Source of the DNA: Chrysochromulina parva
Taxonomy: Eukaryota; Haptophyta; Prymnesiales; Chrysochromulinaceae
Assembly (NCBI GenBank): GCA_002887195.1
Contig: PJAB01000383.1
Coordinates: forward strand, 1 to 28,236
Reading direction: 5' to 3'
DNA: 28,236 nucleotides
This document shows positions 1 to 7,419 of this stretch, piece after piece. How positions within the stretch are numbered: the stretch's first letter is position 1; each line of letters begins with the position of its first letter. The position numbers were made by a program, and so were the translations under genes. The notes under the pieces were generated by a model. It did not search any database. It was not told the DNA's origin and saw only the letters and a list, made by a program, of their open reading frames with translations.

Positions 1-469
1 CCCCCCGTCACCCGCAGCCCCGGCCTGACCCGCCCCCTCCCCCCGGCACCCGCAGCCCCGGAGCCGACCGCTCCCAGCGGCCGACTCAGAAGAGGCCGCC
101 CCCTGCGAACCTATGCGAACCCGACCCCGGGCCCGAGGGCCGAGACCTTTCATGAGGTGCGTTAGGTGCCGCCTTTGAGCTACATGTCTCGACACACCTT
201 TGAGCAGGCCCGCGGGGGAGGCGCAAGGGGAGGCGCTCTCAGCCCGCGGCTCTGGGAGCGGACCGACATAGGCGGCAGGCGAAATGAAGGCGCGCGCTGT
301 AGTCGTGTAGCGGCCGGCGGTGCGGCCGGATCCCCCGATGAGCCGGAACGTGGCGCTCGCTTTTATAGTTTCGGCGAATACGTAAAGGTAAAGCTCCTCG
401 CCGCCAAAGACGCCCTGCCCTCAATAAACCCTCCCTGACCGACTGACACGCAGACTGCCACGAAGATAG
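1..469. other. GC-rich leader region without a clear gene
   Basis: No convincing complete gene is seen here. The first 160 bases are very C-rich. Two forward frames stay open from the window edge, one to a TAG at 163-165 and another to a TGA near 148-150. Both would encode proline- and arginine-rich tails, so the 3' end of a gene lying to the left is possible but cannot be decided. A 90-codon frame ending at 438 has a low-complexity product with no recognised domain. The last 100 bases are less GC-rich (around 360-380) and probably form the promoter and 5' leader of the FG-GAP gene that follows. Confidence 0.4.
9..61. repeat. 15-bp direct repeat, two copies
   Basis: The 15-mer CACCCGCAGCCCCGG occurs at 9-23 and again at 47-61, 38 bp apart. 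It lies in the C-rich leader. It may be a simple duplication in a low-complexity stretch or in the tail of a proline-rich protein encoded to the left. Confidence 0.7.
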
Positions 470-1699
470 ATGGCCGCCAGGATCGCGAGTTTCCCTTTCA
501 AAAACGCTGCGGTGTCCACCGTGCTACCGCGTTGGCCGGGTCCAGCTGGAGCTGCACTGCAAGCCGCACTGCTCATAACGACCTATGCGGCATTTGGCAA
601 AGAGCCCGTGTCCATCGTGGCCAACATTGAAGACGTGCTCGCCGGCAAAATAGCCGCCGCGCCTGTTACGCTCGAGTCCATGACAGGCTGGACCAACTAT
701 GCGGAGCTGGTGCCAGAAGGTGCGCTCCCCGTAAGCGCCAGCTCGAGAATTGTGGCCACTGCTGGTGGGTTTCTCGTACCTGGTCACCAGACAGGGTCGA
801 TCGACCTCTTCCACGTGACGGCTCCGAACAATGTCAGCCACGCTAAAATATCCACGGACAAGGAGGGCTTCTTCTACCACAAGATCGTTTGGCACGACTG
901 CGATGGCGACGGACGTCTGGACGTCATGGCGGCCAGAGCAAAGGTACCTAATGTGGGGGAGAAGCAGGGAGAGCTTATCTGGCTCGAGCAGCCAGCGGCT
1001 GGCGCGCTCAACGGCACCCCGTGGAAGGAGCATGTGCTCTCGGCCGGCCCGGACGTGGACTTTGTGCTATCAGCGCATGCCGAATCAGACGGCAGCGGGC
1101 CTCCACCAGTCGTTGCCGCCCAGTACTTCTCCGCGCCACTGCTGGCCATCTACCGCTGCGCCGGCCCTACCTGGGCGGCATGCGATGGCGGAAAGGGCAT
1201 CTCCGTTGAAACGCTCGACGAGGACTTCGGGCCCTTTTTCGCGGTGCAGGAATCTGATCTGGACGGCGACGGGATCCCCGATCTGCTCGTCACCAACTCC
1301 CGCCCTAACGCGACCGGAGCTCTGCTCGCGTACTCCAAGCCAACGGGCGCGAGCGGCTACACACGCCACGTGCTCGCCTCAGGCTACGCGCCCGCGCCGA
1401 AGCCGCTTGCGGGCCCAGGCCGTGGGGCTCCTGGCAAGCCCTTTGCTTTGCCCACGTATTCACCAGGTGAGAAGCCACGCGTTCTACTCTCTGGCGACGA
1501 TGGCGGCTTCGTCTCGGTGCTCACGCCCACGTCGAAGGCTGTGGGTGAGTGGAGCTATCAGCAGACCTACCTGTTCAACTCGACGGGCACCATCGGGCAG
1601 CTCTCGTGGATGGTAAATGCGAGCAGCGGTCTCATCGCATTCGTGCCACTTTTCTCTGAGGGCCGCCTTGAAGCGTGGGCGTTGCCTCGGATCATGTGA
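470..1699 (+). CDS. FG-GAP/VCBS-repeat protein
   Basis: This 409-residue protein starts at the ATG at 470 and ends in TGA. Two calcium-binding loops of the FG-GAP/VCBS type are visible: DGDGRLD from residue 145 and DGDGIPD from residue 265. A weaker glycine/aspartate turn (GDDGG) lies near residue 344. Such loops normally sit in beta-propeller folds of secreted or surface proteins. Residues about 24-42 form a hydrophobic stretch (AALQAALLITTYAAF) that could be a signal peptide with a long basic leader, or a membrane anchor, so an extracellular or lumenal location is inferred. I do not recognise a specific enzyme. It is convergent with the MED9-like gene, with 189 bp between the two stops. The family call is fairly secure; the function is unknown. 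Confidence 0.75.
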   Translation: MAARIASFPFKNAAVSTVLPRWPGPAGAALQAALLITTYAAFGKEPVSIVANIEDVLAGKIAAAPVTLESMTGWTNYAELVPEGALPVSASSRIVATAGGFLVPGHQTGSIDLFHVTAPNNVSHAKISTDKEGFFYHKIVWHDCDGDGRLDVMAARAKVPNVGEKQGELIWLEQPAAGALNGTPWKEHVLSAGPDVDFVLSAHAESDGSGPPPVVAAQYFSAPLLAIYRCAGPTWAACDGGKGISVETLDEDFGPFFAVQESDLDGDGIPDLLVTNSRPNATGALLAYSKPTGASGYTRHVLASGYAPAPKPLAGPGRGAPGKPFALPTYSPGEKPRVLLSGDDGGFVSVLTPTSKAVGEWSYQQTYLFNSTGTIGQLSWMVNASSGLIAFVPLFSEGRLEAWALPRIM

Positions 1700-1888
1700 T
1701 TATGAATGACGCAAGGTCACCGGCTGTGGACTGAGACCTGTGTCCCGGACAGGTGTGGAAAGCTCGTCCCAACCGCGCCGTCCGCACGCGGCGCTGAGCG
1801 AGGAGGACACTGTGCGTCTCGGGCCGAAAGGGCCGATTAACGAACGAACTTCTGATTTATACACATGACTACTTGTGTGCAGTACCTT

Positions 1889-2296
1889 TCACTCGCTCGC
1901 AAGTTTCCGCTTGCGCGTATGCAGCTCCAGCAGAGCTGTCCGACCACGCACACACTCCTTGGCTGGCACTACCTCCGCCGCCTTGACCGTGCTCGGTGCA
2001 CTCGCCTCGAGCATGCCCAGCAAGCGCACAGCACGCCGGACCCCGCGACGCAATTCTCGTATGGCTGTATCCGCTGCGTCCGCCTTACCACTCTCATGTG
2101 CCTGGAACAGTCTTGTCACAAACGGAAGCAGCACAAAGTGCTCTCGCGTCACCTCCTCAGGCAAGGGCTCCGTGTCGAACAGCTCTGTGGAGGCTGCATC
2201 GGCTGCGGCAAGCGCCGATTCGCGCTCCTCTCGCAATCGCTCAGCCTCGAAGGTGTCGAAGTCGTCGTCGTCGGCGAATCTCTCATCGTCAGCCAT
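1889..2296 (-). CDS. Probable Mediator subunit 9-like protein
   Basis: This 135-residue protein starts at MADDER. Residues 1-45 are acidic. The rest is helical: LLPFVTRLFQ, a loop, then IRELRRGVRRAVRLLGML, a short linker and a final basic helix ending TRKRKL. That matches the layout of MED9 in the Mediator middle module: a FLPLV-type start, a helical hairpin and a C-terminal coiled coil. The match is by pattern only. An in-frame ATG at 2389 would add 31 residues without recognisable character. I chose 2296 because the acidic MADD start is typical and it leaves room for a promoter shared with the divergent plastid-type gene. The antisense strand is also open here, but that translation is serine/arginine-rich shadow. 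Coding status is likely; the MED9 identity is moderate. Confidence 0.5.
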   Translation of the reverse strand: MADDERFADDDDFDTFEAERLREERESALAAADAASTELFDTEPLPEEVTREHFVLLPFVTRLFQAHESGKADAADTAIRELRRGVRRAVRLLGMLEASAPSTVKAAEVVPAKECVRGRTALLELHTRKRKLASE

Positions 2297-2459
2297 GAGG
2301 AGCACGTCGGATTGCAACTTTCGCGATTTCCAAATCAGACGGGACAATTCGTCAGACCCCCAAATCTCACTCACATGCTCCATGCACATTAATTTCGCGG
2401 CAGGAGATCACGATTCGTCGGGCCGCCCTCACACACATTTTTCGATTCGGCGGAAGAAA
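2297..2459. promoter_or_regulatory. Divergent promoter region, 163 bp
   Basis: This gap separates the MED9-like start (minus) from the plastid-type gene start (plus). It is less GC-rich than the flanking genes and holds a TTTCGCGA motif at its left side and ATTAATTTCGCG near 2390. A shared two-way promoter is inferred from geometry only. If the MED9-like gene starts at 2389 the gap shrinks to 70 bp. Confidence 0.45.
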
Positions 2460-4022
2460 ATGCTGCTTCTGCCGGTGCTGCTCAGCGCACCAAGCTATCA
2501 ATGCGGGACACACTCAACCTCAAATCGATACGGGACACACTCATCCTCGCCCAGACGCGCGACGCTGCCGCGCCTCAACTTCTTTGACAACCTCCTTGGC
2601 AAGAAGGATGAGGATGTACCTGAGGACGACAAGCCACTGTCAGCGGAGGCAAAGCGCCTACGTGCGGACAAACTCAAGCTTCAGGCCGACCTCGCCGAGC
2701 TCGAGGCGCGAGAGCTCAAGCTTCAGAGTGCTTCGTTGGCAGCGCCGCAGCCGTTGCGGCCTCCGCCACCAACCACGCTTTCTCCGCCGCCGCCGTTATG
2801 GCCAGCCCCATCGCCTACCGCCCCGGGTAGCGCACCGTCTGCGATCGCGCTCTGCGATGCTATCGCCAAGGACACCGCGGGGCGCTTGGGCGAGCGGCTC
2901 GAGCCCATGCAAGCTCTCTTGCTTGAGGCGTGGAGCCAAGGCAGGGCTGCACAGCAGGCTGAGATCATGCGGCTGAAGCGGCAGTTGGAGGTGGCTGTCA
3001 AGCTGCAGAGTGCGCGAAAGCCGACGGAGAGCATGAGCTGGGAAGACAAGCTCACTGCCGCAGCGACGCTCGCCGAGGAGAAGACGCGCTCCATGGCAAC
3101 AGAGGACGGCATCGAGTCGATCAACAAGCTGCTAGAGCTCAGCGAGAATCGAACGAACCTGAACGACTTCGAGCGGCGCTCGCGTGCACGCGCGCTGACC
3201 AAGGCGACCTTTCGGCTCTTCCAGAGGCTGACAACGTACGACGAGGAGGAGGACCTCGCCGGCGATGCAGCCAAGGTCCCCGTCCCCGGTGAGGGCGTTG
3301 TGGTGATCAGCGCCGCCCGCACGCGGTTGCGCCTGCTCGAGCGGCACGAGACCGCCGCGTTGGTCGAATACCGCCTCTTTGCGAGTACGCTGGCCGAGTG
3401 CGAAGAGCTTGAGCGCGTGGCGGGCACGCCCACACAGCTCAACGAGGAGGCCGCGAACGCCAACGTGACTGGCTTCGTCGGGCGCTGGGCACGCCTGGCC
3501 TTCGGGAACGAGAGATGGCAGCAGATCCTTGAGGAGGAAGAGGATGAGGAAGTCAAGAAGCAGCTGCAGTCATCGGGCTCTGATTTGCCCGTGTGGCTGG
3601 ACTTGCTCTCAACGCAGCTCACACGCTCGGCTCAGGGCGTCTTCCAGAACCCCGTCATCGACATCGAGGCCGTCGCCGACACGTACAGCTTCTTTCCTCT
3701 GCTCCTCGCCGGGTTGGCTGCGCGTCAGGGCAACCTCGAGCTCTTCGCAGTCTATTACTGCGCGCGCCAGCTCGCCAGAATCAACTTGATGACGCTCGCC
3801 GAGTACGAGGGGCGTGCCGCGCCGATGCAGCCCGATCAGCTCGCCTCTCAGCAGGAGGCGCTCCTTGTCAAGCGGCTCTTTGGCAGTCTCGTCGGATATG
3901 CCGGGGCCGCCTTCTTCTTTGGTTGGGTGATCGTCGCACTGCTCGCGGGCGTGGCTGCATGGCAGCTCTTTTCGATCGGCTTCGACTTCTTGTTTGCGCC
4001 CCCCGACCCGCTGGCTTTCTGA
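2460..4022 (+). CDS. Plastid-type membrane protein with coiled coil, function unknown
   Basis: The protein has 520 residues from the ATG at 2460. Residues 2-11 are hydrophobic (LLLPVLLSAP), followed by a Ser/Thr/Arg-rich acid-poor stretch to about residue 38 and then FFDNLLGKK. This looks like the signal-plus-transit leader used by algae with secondary plastids. Residues 61-90 form a charged coiled coil, 95-127 are proline-rich, and the middle is helical. Residues about 472-515 hold one or two membrane helices (YAGAAFFFGWVIVALLAGVAAW). A thylakoid or inner-envelope protein facing the stroma is plausible. The frame stays open to 1875 but only as the antisense of the MED9-like gene, so I reject that extension. 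I do not recognise the family. Confidence 0.75.
   Translation: MLLLPVLLSAPSYQCGTHSTSNRYGTHSSSPRRATLPRLNFFDNLLGKKDEDVPEDDKPLSAEAKRLRADKLKLQADLAELEARELKLQSASLAAPQPLRPPPPTTLSPPPPLWPAPSPTAPGSAPSAIALCDAIAKDTAGRLGERLEPMQALLLEAWSQGRAAQQAEIMRLKRQLEVAVKLQSARKPTESMSWEDKLTAAATLAEEKTRSMATEDGIESINKLLELSENRTNLNDFERRSRARALTKATFRLFQRLTTYDEEEDLAGDAAKVPVPGEGVVVISAARTRLRLLERHETAALVEYRLFASTLAECEELERVAGTPTQLNEEAANANVTGFVGRWARLAFGNERWQQILEEEEDEEVKKQLQSSGSDLPVWLDLLSTQLTRSAQGVFQNPVIDIEAVADTYSFFPLLLAGLAARQGNLELFAVYYCARQLARINLMTLAEYEGRAAPMQPDQLASQQEALLVKRLFGSLVGYAGAAFFFGWVIVALLAGVAAWQLFSIGFDFLFAPPDPLAF
2504..2557 (+). repeat. 27-bp tandem duplication in the targeting leader
   Basis: The sequence CGGGACACACTCAACCTC at 2504-2521 recurs at 2531-2548 with one mismatch, a period of 27 bp or nine codons. 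It encodes the paired blocks GTHSTSNR and GTHSSSPR, which doubles the Ser/Thr/His/Arg-rich part of the putative transit peptide without breaking the frame. Confidence 0.8.
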
Positions 4023-4669
4023 TCAGTCAGGAGGATTAAGGCGGATGTGCGGCGAGCGACCCCCTCACGCACGGCACGTGGCATGCAGCACGACTTCGTC
4101 GCTTTTCGGGTCCATGCAGGCAGAATACAGCATACAGTCTAGGCAGCGTGGGCATGGTTCGAGGGATGTCCAACGTCAGCTCGACTTCGTGGGCCTGAGG
4201 AATTTGCACTTTCAAGCATGTTATTTTGAATGGGTCGGCTCTGCTCATCCGATCGTCTCTGTCTCTCTGACAAGACATGCGTCGTCACGTCACAGAGCTT
4301 GACTCAAGCTTGACGAGCTTATTGAGGTGTGTACGCGCTGTGTAGCGCACGGCAGTAGCGCGAGCGGGCGAGCGCGAATCCCGCGGTGGCGCGGCGTGGC
4401 GGTGCCCCGAACAAACTCGTAGAGAACGCAAACGCCGTTTCGCCCGGCGTCGCGGACCGCGAGGCGCGCGGCGGCGGCCACGACGCCCGGCGACCGGACT
4501 GAGAGTCGCGCGACCTCGTAGCTACTACATGTATCGAACTCAGACCCCTCCCGGTGGAGTACCGGGGTTTTGATGAATGATACCCACTGGGTGTTTTCTA
4601 TTTGATAACACTGCGTGCAAGCTCCGTGCCTCCCGGCGCGGTCTGGCTCTCGGCGACCGTCCCGAGCGA
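4023..4669. other. Convergent intergenic region, 647 bp, no gene seen
   Basis: The region lies between the stops of the plastid-type gene (+) and the EF-hand gene (-), so it should hold two 3' untranslated regions. Open frames here are short and lack recognisable composition. Small symmetric elements are present: an AGCTTGAC direct repeat at 4296-4303 and 4307-4314, the odd palindrome TCGCGGACCGCGA at 4450-4462, a CGCCCGGCG repeat at 4441 and 4484, and the palindrome GTCGCGCGAC at 4505-4514. None is strong enough to name as a functional site. Confidence 0.5.
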
Positions 4670-6118
4670 TCAGTTGTGGAGCCGAGCCGTTCTGGGCCCG
4701 GCCTGTGACGGTTTTGCAGATGCCGGGCGAGCGCTTTCCTTACGCGCCCTGTTGGCGCCGATGTCCTGGCCGGCCGGCGTGCCGGCCTCGATCTCGGCCG
4801 CCTCGAGCCATTCGCAAAGCCCTCGGAAATCGATGAACCCGCTGCGCTTCCCGTCGATGCGGTCAAAGTCATCGGCCGAGGCGGTGTGCAGCTTCTCGTA
4901 CGGCGCCCACGAGGCGCCCGCGGCCCGGGTCTGCTGCAGCGCCTGCTCCCACTGCTTGCGCACCACGTGGTGGTCCGGCTCGATCCGGAGCGCCTCGAAC
5001 TCCGTGTCGAGGAGCGCGTCGCGTCTAGCAGCTGCGCCCGCGTCAAGCAGCTGCGCGAACACCTCGTACCACGTCGCGTAGATGCGGAGGTATGAGATGA
5101 GCAGCCGGAACTCGGACTTAGCTACGTAGTCGTCGTCATGCCGGGTCGGGCGAGTGGCCGCGGCCTCACATGCGTCGGAGAAGGCTCGGATGTAGGCGCG
5201 GTAGTAGCGATGATACAGCGGTGTGGCTTCGCGACCTGCAGCACCCGCTAGCGTGAGCAACACGCCGGCGCCGCATTCGGCGAGAGAGATGTAGCCGTTC
5301 TGATTCGTGTCGAAGCGCTCAAAGAGCTTCTTGCGCTTGGCCGCATGCTCGTCGTCGTCAGGCTCTGCGCAGTCAAAGGCCAGAAGAAACGTCGCCAGCC
5401 GCGAAGGCATGTGGGGATTTACTCCCGGAAGCCTCTTCGGCGCTCTGGGAGCCGCCGAAGGGCCCTCATAGGATGGTAGAAACGGGTCGCGGAAGGGCGC
5501 CGGCGCTGGCGCGGGCGGACGCGCGCGTTCCACCACGGCAGGACCGCGCGCGGGCTCCGGATAGTACTCCGGATGGGAGGGCCCCGCATAGGATGCCTGC
5601 GGAGAGTAGGGCCCTGCATGCTCGTCGCTGGATTCGTGCACGGGTGGCTGCTGGTGGCCGGGGCTGTACTCATTGTACGCCATGCCAGCCGGGGGCGGCG
5701 GCCAAAGGTTCGATTGGCCCACGAACATACCCGGGCCGTGCACGGCCGTGCGGTGCTGCAGGAGCAGCTGGTGGTAGCGACTGGCGAGCGCACGCTCAGA
5801 CTGACGCTGCTCCGCCGAGTCACCCGGTCTGGCTCGTTGCAATACATCTCGCAGCTGCTTCGCATCACGTGAGTGCCAGGCGACGTGGCCATCAGGACCC
5901 AGACGACCGTGGAATGGTACGACAGCACCTGTGCGATGATGGCCAGGAGGCAGCGGGGCAAAGTGCTGGAGAGCCTTGCCGGGGTAGAGCATTTGCTGTA
6001 GCCGGTGGCGCTGCTGCAGCCGTTCCGGCTCATCCTCGAGGCGGCCAACGTCCAATCCATCGCGGCCGAGCTCAGCCAACGATGGCTGGGTCGAGGGGTT
6101 GGAGCTCTTCATAAACAT
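4670..6118 (-). CDS. EF-hand protein, flagellar calcium-binding (calflagin)-like C-terminal half
   Basis: This 482-residue protein starts at the ATG at 6118; a second ATG lies two codons on. Residues 1-230 are Gln/His/Pro-rich and likely disordered. Residue 240 onward is folded. A canonical EF loop, DTNQNGYISLAE, occupies residues 270-281 with all calcium-ligand positions kept. Residues 300-360 (YYRAYIRAF, then DDDYVAKSEFRLLISYLR) resemble the helical part of trypanosome flagellar calcium-binding proteins and their algal relatives. A second loop at residues 422-433 (DGKRSGFIDFRG) has glycine where the final acidic ligand should be, so it probably binds calcium poorly. No N-terminal myristoylation site is seen. 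A calcium sensor is inferred; a flagellar location is a guess from similarity. It is divergent from the RING-H2 gene. Confidence 0.75.
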   Translation of the reverse strand: MFMKSSNPSTQPSLAELGRDGLDVGRLEDEPERLQQRHRLQQMLYPGKALQHFAPLPPGHHRTGAVVPFHGRLGPDGHVAWHSRDAKQLRDVLQRARPGDSAEQRQSERALASRYHQLLLQHRTAVHGPGMFVGQSNLWPPPPAGMAYNEYSPGHQQPPVHESSDEHAGPYSPQASYAGPSHPEYYPEPARGPAVVERARPPAPAPAPFRDPFLPSYEGPSAAPRAPKRLPGVNPHMPSRLATFLLAFDCAEPDDDEHAAKRKKLFERFDTNQNGYISLAECGAGVLLTLAGAAGREATPLYHRYYRAYIRAFSDACEAAATRPTRHDDDYVAKSEFRLLISYLRIYATWYEVFAQLLDAGAAARRDALLDTEFEALRIEPDHHVVRKQWEQALQQTRAAGASWAPYEKLHTASADDFDRIDGKRSGFIDFRGLCEWLEAAEIEAGTPAGQDIGANRARKESARPASAKPSQAGPRTARLHN

Positions 6119-6287
6119 AACGTGAACGTTGCCGGATGGCCGGTGAAATGGCCACGTTTGGAAAACAAATGCTCACACGTGGGGTGTGTCTTTCAGATGG
6201 AGAACGTCATGGAATGTCAAAACTATTTTCGTCAAAAAAGAAACCTCATCATGGCCTTTCGTCACCGGCCGGCTCGCTCGCCTGATC
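6119..6287. promoter_or_regulatory. Divergent promoter region, 169 bp
   Basis: The gap separates the EF-hand gene (minus) and the RING-H2 gene (plus). Its centre holds A/T-rich stretches (AACAAATG, CAAAACTATTTTCGTCAAAAAAG) that stand out against the GC-rich genes. It also contains GCCGGATGGCCGG near its left end and CCGGCCGG at 6266-6273. The forward frame is open through it but has no ATG until 6288. Promoter function is inferred from position. Confidence 0.45.
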
Positions 6288-7208
6288 ATGAGCGGGATCC
6301 AAGCGGTGTTTGCCCCTGCGTTTCCGCCACCCCCAATGAGGGATCGTTCCCCACCATCAGCCCCTTACCATGTCGCTCGAAGATGGGACATGGTCGAGCT
6401 CTGGCTCTCCCTCACCATCGTGTTCCTAGCCAGCTTCATCTGTATCTTTGCCATCCATCGCTGGCGTGTACATCGCACCATCCTCAGGAGACAGCGCGAC
6501 ACAGCGACTATCTCGCCGTCACCATCTCCGCGGAATCCAGCACCATCCCAGGGCGGCGCGCGGCCGAGCGGCTACTCGTCCAGTATCACGATTAGACTGG
6601 ACACAACCCTCGGCAACGATTCAGCTGCGTATGATTCAATCGCACTGGAGCGTGCGCGCGTCGCGGCGATTCGGGGGCTGCCCCGTCACAGGTGGGCCGC
6701 CGGCGGCGGAGATGCACAGCACGGCTACGAATGCGTGCTGTGTATCGAGTCGTACGTAGACGATGACACACTCTGCCAGCTGCCCTGCAATCACTTCTAC
6801 CACGAGCGTTGCATCGATCGGTGGCTGCTCGTCGCCCAGCAGAATCACCACAGGCGCTCGTGCCCGCTGTGCATGGCCGACCCTGTCTCGCATGTGGTCT
6901 CGCACGTGCTCAAGCCGTCTACACACGTCGCCGTCACTACTGGTGAATCAATCGTCACGACGCCTCATGAGGCGGACTTGTCGACTCCACCGGTGACCCC
7001 ACCGCCGCCGCCCGCCGCCGTCGTTTCCAGCGCGGGTAACCACGTGGCGCCGTGGCGCACGCCTTCACGCACCACGAGAGGCCTAAGCGGTTGGAGTGCC
7101 ACGGGATCAGCAGATGGCGCAGTGGCTCGAGGGACGTGCTGGCCTTGGACGCCTTCCTCGTCGGCGAGATCTCCGGTGCGAGTGATGCCGGCCACCCTGC
7201 CGGCTTAA
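6288..7208 (+). CDS. Membrane-anchored RING-H2 E3 ubiquitin ligase
   Basis: This 306-residue protein starts at the first in-frame ATG. Residues 35-58 form one transmembrane helix (MVELWLSLTIVFLASFICIF) followed by a basic stop-transfer segment (HRWRVHRTILRRQR). A complete C3H2C3 RING-H2 finger spans residues 149-195: C149, C152, C167, H169, H172, C175, C192 and C195. The W after the second cysteine pair (RCIDRW) is the usual E2-contact position. The gap between C175 and C192 is 16 residues, slightly longer than usual. The layout matches ATL-type plant and RNF-type ligases that ubiquitinate membrane cargo. The tail beyond residue 215 is Pro/Ser/Thr-rich and probably disordered. The domain call is secure; the substrate is unknown. 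Confidence 0.85.
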   Translation: MSGIQAVFAPAFPPPPMRDRSPPSAPYHVARRWDMVELWLSLTIVFLASFICIFAIHRWRVHRTILRRQRDTATISPSPSPRNPAPSQGGARPSGYSSSITIRLDTTLGNDSAAYDSIALERARVAAIRGLPRHRWAAGGGDAQHGYECVLCIESYVDDDTLCQLPCNHFYHERCIDRWLLVAQQNHHRRSCPLCMADPVSHVVSHVLKPSTHVAVTTGESIVTTPHEADLSTPPVTPPPPPAAVVSSAGNHVAPWRTPSRTTRGLSGWSATGSADGAVARGTCWPWTPSSSARSPVRVMPATLPA

Positions 7209-7273
7209 GAGCGAAGATCGCAGCACACATAGCACGGCTTTTATGTTGTCGCGGTCCGGAGAGACATGCACAT

Positions 7274-7306
7274 GGAGAGAGTCTCGCCGACCAGACGCCT
7301 CTCTCC
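7274..7306. other. Inverted repeat capable of a hairpin
   Basis: GGAGAGAG at 7274-7281 pairs perfectly with CTCTCTCC at 7299-7306. Inside the 17-nt loop, TCT (7282-7284) can pair with AGA (7293-7295), which lengthens the stem past a small bulge. It lies 66 bp after the RING-H2 stop and 114 bp before the next ATG, so it would sit in the 3' untranslated region of one gene or the 5' leader of the next. An 8-bp stem of this kind is not rare by chance. Confidence 0.5.
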
Positions 7307-7419
7307 GCGAGCGTCCCAGCTCCCACGAAGGAACACGAAGGTGACCTACCAAGGTGCGACCATCCAGAAAGTTTTTTCAAGTCTCGTCATCGGGTGGAGA
7401 CTCCCTTTGGGTCCACTAC

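Noticed and set aside
166..438. 90-codon forward frame before the FG-GAP gene
   Set aside because: It opens from a GTG, the first ATG is at 184, and the product is low-complexity Arg/Gly/Ala sequence.
2723..3622. 299-codon minus-strand frame inside the plastid-type gene
   Set aside because: The Ser-rich product mirrors Glu/Leu/Ala codons of the sense gene, which has a leader, coiled coil and membrane helix.
7100..7205. tRNA-like stretch: TGGCGCAGTGG at 7115-7125 matches an A box and GGTGCGAG follows about 50 bp later
   Set aside because: No matching 7-bp acceptor stem, the T arm does not fold with a 7-nt loop, and the stretch lies inside the RING-H2 coding frame.
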